Shown: positions 9,046 to 12,306 of the stretch, piece after piece
How positions within the stretch are numbered: position 1 is the stretch's first letter
Layout: every line of letters starts with the position of its first letter
Notes under the pieces: model-generated
Databases searched by the model: none
What the model saw: the letters and a program-made list of their open reading frames with translations, nothing else
What the model was told of the DNA's origin: nothing
Program-made: the position numbers and the translations under genes
DNA from: CAYUWG01 sp964448285
GTDB taxonomy: Bacteria > Bacteroidota > Ignavibacteria > SZUA-365
DNA: 12,306 nt
Reading direction: 5' to 3'
Assembly: GCA_964448285.1 (NCBI GenBank)
Contig: CAYUWG010000090.1
Location: 1 to 12,306, forward strand

Positions 9046-9077
9046 CAAAACTACTGAAGTTTCGCTCAACCGTGCAA
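9046..9077 (-). promoter_or_regulatory. Candidate Bacteroidota-type promoter for sprA
   Basis: On the minus strand TAGTTTTG (9053-9046) matches the Bacteroidota -7 consensus TAnnTTTG exactly, and a TTG (9077-9075) lies 21 bp upstream as the -33 element. Transcription would start near 9040 and give a leader of about 155 nt before the CTG start of sprA. It is the only site in the gap I found that matches both boxes. The match is short, so chance cannot be excluded. Confidence 0.33.
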
Positions 9078-9134
9078 GGCAGGAAATGATGTGGCAATGA
9101 AAGAACACCCACTTGAATTTCGCCATGATTCGCT

Positions 9135-9296
9135 CTCGTTCCCACGCAGACAACCTGTGTGAAAAGGTTATTACTGAGTCATTGCGAGGAGCGAAGCGAC
9201 GAAGCAATCTCTCAATACGATTCAAAAACGAGGGGACGAGATTGCCTCGCTACGCTCGCAATGACTTTTCACACAGGCTGAGAGCGTGGGAACGAG
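9135..9296. repeat. Nested three-arm inverted repeat (REP/MITE-like element)
   Basis: Three pairs of perfect arms are nested around a central loop. The outer pair is CTCGTTCCCACGC (9135-9147) with its complement at 9284-9296. The middle pair is CCTGTGTGAAAAG (9154-9166) with 9265-9277. The inner pair is GTCATTGCGAG (9178-9188) with 9255-9265, sharing one base with the middle arm. A fourth short pair, GCAATCTC (9204-9211) with 9238-9245, lies closest to the centre. From memory, both the GTCATTGCGAGG-type and the CGTTCCCACGC-type sequences occur as dispersed palindromic repeats in unrelated bacterial genomes. No transposase gene is inside, and I did not find an obvious flanking target-site duplication. 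It is most likely a non-autonomous dispersed repeat. As transcribed RNA it would form a long interrupted hairpin. Confidence 0.85.
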
Positions 9297-9353
9297 GCGA
9301 GCTTATTGCGACAGCGGGGTTGTTCATGGATTGAGGATGATGGATATTGCCCT

Positions 9354-9358
9354 GAAGG
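9354..9358 (+). promoter_or_regulatory. Ribosome binding site of the sensor kinase, ambiguous between two ATGs
   Basis: GAAGG lies 3 nt before the ATG at 9362 and 9 nt before a second in-frame ATG at 9368. The 9-nt spacing is more usual, so translation may really begin at 9368 (MRTFVLSF), which also gives a cleaner signal peptide. The difference is two residues. Confidence 0.5.
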
Positions 9359-9361
9359 CAA

Positions 9362-12142
9362 ATGGACATGCGAACCTTCGTTCTTTCCTTTCTCCTCCTT
9401 TCCTCTCTGAGCGTGCGGAGTTTTGCACAGAGCTATCACTTTCAGCGGTACGGAACGTCAGATGGATTATCGCAGAACTTCATCAACGCTCTTGCACAAG
9501 ACCATCGCGGATTCCTCTGGATCGGAACAGAGGAAGGAGGACTGAACCGTTTCGATGGACGAGAGGTCATCGTCTTCGACCCGCACTCATCGGGCGTGCA
9601 TGCGACGATACGTTCGCTTGCCGCATTCGGCGACCACCTTTTCATCGGAACGCATGATGGCATGCAGTGTCTTTCGTTTCGACAGGCAGCACGGAATAGA
9701 GTGGACACGACGTTCAATACGCTTCTCGGAGAAATACGCGGCCCGGTCGGTCGCATCGAGATCGTCGGTTCAGGTGCGCTGCGAATCAGTACCGACTCTG
9801 CTGTGTGGCTGTTCTCTCCCGAAAAGAAAACGCTCGAAAGAGTGCCCGACGAACCACGGGAGTTTTCTCACGCACTCGATCACGTAGCGGTGCGACATCT
9901 CACGACAGATTGCAAGGAACGTGCATGGTTCGCTACGGACCACGGCCTGTATGTCATCACCGATGACGACGTGTTCGTTTTCAATCATACGAACGGGCTT
10001 GCGGTCAGCGATTGCCGGACGGTTCTCGCGGACCGTGAAGGAAACATTTGGGTTGGAACGAGTGACGGCCTCTTTCGACACACGCCTGACAGAATCACGA
10101 CCTACGCCGGCGAGTCCATCTTCGCGCCCGGCACGCGCGGCGTTTGGCGAATCGCCGAAGCGCCGGATGGTTCGAAGTGGTTTGGAACGATTGGCGGTGG
10201 GGCCGTTCATCTGAGTCAGCAGGGTGTCCGGAAATTCACCAAGAGCGACGGACTGCCGACGAACGACGTCGCCGATATTCATTTCACGTCCGATGGCAAG
10301 GTCCTCTTCGCTACGCATGGAGGACTTGCCATTCTTGACGGCGAGGGGATCATCACAATGACAACCGTGAACGGACTGCCGGATAACCGAATCGAGTACA
10401 TCGTTCCTTCCGTTCGTGGTTGGTTCTGGCTCAGCACGCACAGCGGACTCGCCCAATGGAACGGGAAGCAATTCAAAACGCTTACGACCGCGCACGGACT
10501 TCCCTCCAATCGCATCACACAAGTGGCTGAAGATCACCACGGCGACGTCTGGATCGGAACGCAGTCCGGCGCGGCGACGATCTCACGGTCGGCGAAGGAC
10601 AAGATCTACCCGGTGCAGCAACTGAGCGGCATCCGCATTGCGTCGGTGTTCATCGACCGGAAGAACAGGCCGTGGTTCGGGACTGTCGGCTCGGGCGCAT
10701 ATTTTTTCGAACGCGGAAGGCTCGTGCACCTCACACGCAACGACGGTCTCGCGGGGAACACCGTCTATTTCATTTCGCAGGATCGTGACGGGATGATGTA
10801 CCTCGGCACGAACGCCGGAGTGAGCATGATTCAGGAAGCGGATTTGCGGTTCTTCATTCCGGAAGACGTCAGCGAGGAGCATGGCAGCCATTTCAGCGTG
10901 TGGTATCCAGGCGTGCAGGATATTTCTACTGCGATGTACCGGACGATGGCGTTTCACACACTGCGCACCACGCAGGGACTTGCCGGCAATGAAATGAACG
11001 CAGGCGCCGTCATGCGGGACAGCATGGGGAACATGTGGTTCGGCGCGATCGGCGGCGCATCGATGTTCGTCCCGATTCCGCGCACACACGACGGCACTCG
11101 CATTCCCACCGGCTGCAGCGACCAAATCCCGCTGAGCGTTCTCCTGACTTCGATCAGAACGGGGCGCGGACCGGTTTCCATTTGGCAAACGATCGAACTG
11201 GATGCAAGCGACCAATATCTGCGCGTCACATGCGTGATGCCGAGCTTCCGCAATCCCGGCGAAGTGCGAATCTACTATCGGCTCGAAGGGATGGAGTTCT
11301 CGTGGCATGAAGCGACGAACGGCGAGATTTTTTACACGAGTCTCCCGCCGGGAGAGTACGAGCTTGCCGTTCTGGCAACGATCGGAGAAGGAATCTGGAC
11401 GCGGCAGCGAAAACTCCTGGCCGTCATCGTTCATCCGCCCTTTCACCAAACCGCATGGTTCTGGCTGACAATCGTTCTCGGCGGATTGGCTGCCGGATAC
11501 GGATTGCACCTGTACCGCTCGAAGAAGCTACTCGAACTCGAGCGCGTGCGCACGCGGATCGCTGCGGACTTGCATGACGCGATCGGCGCGTCGCTCAGTT
11601 CTATCTCGCTGTTGGGCGACGTGGAAGCGCGGCGGCGTTCAACGCATGGAGAAACCGACACGGTCTTGCTTACACGCATGCGCACGCTCGCGCGGGAAGC
11701 GGTTCAGTCCATGAGTGAAATCGTGTGGGCGGTAAACCCAGCGCGCGATAACGTTCGCGCACTTGCGGAGAAGATGCGCGAGTTCACGCTCCATGTGTCG
11801 TCAGACGGGGAGCGAGAGATATCATTCTCGTGGGATGAACGACTCGCACCTCTTTCGCTTCATGCAGATGCACGAAGGCATTTGCTCCATCTCTTTCAGG
11901 AGGCGTTCAACAATGCGGTAAAGCACAGCGGCGCCCAGCGGATCGATGTCTCATTGCAAAAGTATGGACGAGGATTGCACCTGAGTGTGGAAGACAACGG
12001 GCACGGATTCGACGTGGCGCATGCGCACGCCGGCAACGGCCTTTCAACGATGCACATGCGCGCGAAGGAAATGAACTGGGATATCGATATCGATAGTTCG
12101 GAAAACGGTACGCGCGTGTCTGTTATGGTAATTGCGCTTTAG
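9362..12142 (+). CDS. Membrane sensor histidine kinase with periplasmic beta-propeller, Y_Y_Y domain and HisKA_3/HATPase core
   Basis: A NarL-class sensor kinase. Residues 1-22 form a signal peptide (RTFVLSFLLLSSLSVRSFAQ). Residues 25-570 form the periplasmic propeller, with at least 11 blade motifs of W-x-G-T-x-x-G type, for example WIGTEEGG at 53, WVGTSDG at 230, WFGTIGGG at 273, WIGTQSG at 397 and WFGAIGG at 559, each often preceded by a GL(P/A/S)xN turn. A Y_Y_Y-like domain spans about 600-690 (VRIYYRLEGMEFSW). One membrane helix lies at about 698-718. The cytoplasmic part has a HisKA_3 dimerisation helix with phosphoacceptor H738 (AADLHDAIGASLSS), then a HATPase domain with N-box residues N850/N851 (FQEAFNNAVKHSGA), G1 box EDNGHGF with D878, and G2 box GNGLSTM. 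It would autophosphorylate and pass the phosphate to a LuxR-type regulator. No receiver or DNA-binding domain is attached and no regulator gene is visible. The signal is unknown. It is divergent from sprA, which may or may not be its target. Confidence 0.94.
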   Translation: MDMRTFVLSFLLLSSLSVRSFAQSYHFQRYGTSDGLSQNFINALAQDHRGFLWIGTEEGGLNRFDGREVIVFDPHSSGVHATIRSLAAFGDHLFIGTHDGMQCLSFRQAARNRVDTTFNTLLGEIRGPVGRIEIVGSGALRISTDSAVWLFSPEKKTLERVPDEPREFSHALDHVAVRHLTTDCKERAWFATDHGLYVITDDDVFVFNHTNGLAVSDCRTVLADREGNIWVGTSDGLFRHTPDRITTYAGESIFAPGTRGVWRIAEAPDGSKWFGTIGGGAVHLSQQGVRKFTKSDGLPTNDVADIHFTSDGKVLFATHGGLAILDGEGIITMTTVNGLPDNRIEYIVPSVRGWFWLSTHSGLAQWNGKQFKTLTTAHGLPSNRITQVAEDHHGDVWIGTQSGAATISRSAKDKIYPVQQLSGIRIASVFIDRKNRPWFGTVGSGAYFFERGRLVHLTRNDGLAGNTVYFISQDRDGMMYLGTNAGVSMIQEADLRFFIPEDVSEEHGSHFSVWYPGVQDISTAMYRTMAFHTLRTTQGLAGNEMNAGAVMRDSMGNMWFGAIGGASMFVPIPRTHDGTRIPTGCSDQIPLSVLLTSIRTGRGPVSIWQTIELDASDQYLRVTCVMPSFRNPGEVRIYYRLEGMEFSWHEATNGEIFYTSLPPGEYELAVLATIGEGIWTRQRKLLAVIVHPPFHQTAWFWLTIVLGGLAAGYGLHLYRSKKLLELERVRTRIAADLHDAIGASLSSISLLGDVEARRRSTHGETDTVLLTRMRTLAREAVQSMSEIVWAVNPARDNVRALAEKMREFTLHVSSDGEREISFSWDERLAPLSLHADARRHLLHLFQEAFNNAVKHSGAQRIDVSLQKYGRGLHLSVEDNGHGFDVAHAHAGNGLSTMHMRAKEMNWDIDIDSSENGTRVSVMVIAL

Positions 12143-12306
12143 ATGAATTTACTTTCGGTGATGTCGATGGTGCAATGCCGCTGGGAATTATTTCATGATG
12201 ATGAGATGGGTTTCAGCCGAAACGAAAGTTTGAAATTCCTGTCGGGAGGAAACTCCCGACAGCACGTAATGACTATTCATCTTACTCCCTCCACCACCGC
12301 AAACTC
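12143..12306. other. Non-coding 3' flank of the kinase gene
   Basis: No gene with recognisable features. A 30-codon frame on the minus strand (12280 to 12188) runs through the hairpin but has no family signature. No response-regulator start is visible before the right edge. Confidence 0.5.
12239..12262. terminator. Perfect 10-bp hairpin with GAAA tetraloop downstream of the kinase
   Basis: CTGTCGGGAG (12239-12248) pairs perfectly with CTCCCGACAG (12253-12262) across a GAAA loop, a very stable GNRA tetraloop. It lies 97 bp after the kinase stop. There is no run of T after it on the plus strand and none before it on the other strand, so it is not a classic intrinsic terminator. A mRNA-end stabiliser or a dispersed palindrome are equally possible. 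A second weak stem (GTTTC/GAAAC, 12210-12223) precedes it. Confidence 0.45.

Larger units (their letters stand above)
8886..9361. other. 476-bp divergent intergenic region between sprA and the sensor kinase
   Basis: No convincing protein or RNA gene. From 8886 to about 9040 there is an open but start-less extension of the sprA frame, probably leader. A candidate sprA promoter lies at 9046-9077, and a nested inverted repeat fills 9135-9296. The last 65 bp lead into the kinase and contain its ribosome site (9354-9358). Small open frames here overlap the palindrome or lack family features and I do not call them. Confidence 0.7.

Noticed and set aside
8918..9145. 75-codon minus-strand frame in the sprA/kinase gap
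   Set aside because: It begins inside the outer arm of the palindrome, shows no family signature or ribosome site, and overlaps the likely sprA leader and promoter.
9113..9334. Plus-strand 73-codon frame across the palindrome
   Set aside because: It is made almost wholly of the inverted repeat (translated ...SLRGAKRRSNLS...), a common annotation artefact of such repeats.
9362..12142. Reading the propeller kinase as a hybrid two-component (HTCS) protein
   Set aside because: The gene stops right after the HATPase domain; no receiver or AraC-type domain is fused and no frameshift restores one downstream.
12188..12280. 30-codon minus-strand frame at the right edge
   Set aside because: It runs through the perfect hairpin, has no recognised family and no clear ribosome site. 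Its sequence is better explained as part of a repeat or 3' structure.
1..12306. CRISPR arrays, tRNA/rRNA genes, transposases, prophage genes
   Set aside because: I saw no regularly spaced repeats, no tRNA- or rRNA-like sequence and no transposase or phage motifs on either strand.

Overview
The window most likely comes from a Bacteroidota/Chlorobiota/Ignavibacteriota-type bacterium. The main evidence is a full-length sprA, the giant outer-membrane translocon of the type IX secretion system (T9SS), which is essentially confined to that superphylum. A divergent sensor kinase with a long 'two-component regulator' beta-propeller, an architecture common in the same group, agrees. I cannot name a species from the sequence alone.

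Layout. Three genes lie head to tail on the minus strand, read right to left. sprA (8885 to 1545, about 2,446 residues) is followed after 2 nt by corA, a Mg2+/Co2+ channel (1542 to 469). After 85 nt comes the start of a periplasmic TlpA/ResA-type thioredoxin (383 to 1, cut by the left edge). On the plus strand a 926-residue membrane histidine kinase runs from 9362 to 12142. Between the divergent sprA and kinase genes is a 476-bp non-coding gap. It holds a candidate Bacteroidota-type promoter for sprA and a roughly 160-bp nested inverted repeat (9135-9296) resembling dispersed REP/MITE elements. After the kinase, a 164-bp stretch to the right edge contains a perfect 10-bp GAAA-tetraloop hairpin.

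How the genes may work together. SprA exports folded T9SS cargo across the outer membrane, CorA imports Mg2+ across the inner membrane, and the thioredoxin would reduce or repair disulfides in the periplasm. The close spacing suggests shared transcription of at least sprA and corA, but no common pathway is evident. The kinase could sense an extracytoplasmic signal and control genes through a response regulator that is not inside this window.

The most unusual points are the non-ATG start of sprA (a CTG with a strong Shine-Dalgarno explains the signal peptide better than the downstream TTG), the translational coupling of sprA and corA, and the nested palindrome. I see no CRISPR array, tRNA, rRNA, transposase or phage gene. 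I found no clearly novel multi-gene system.
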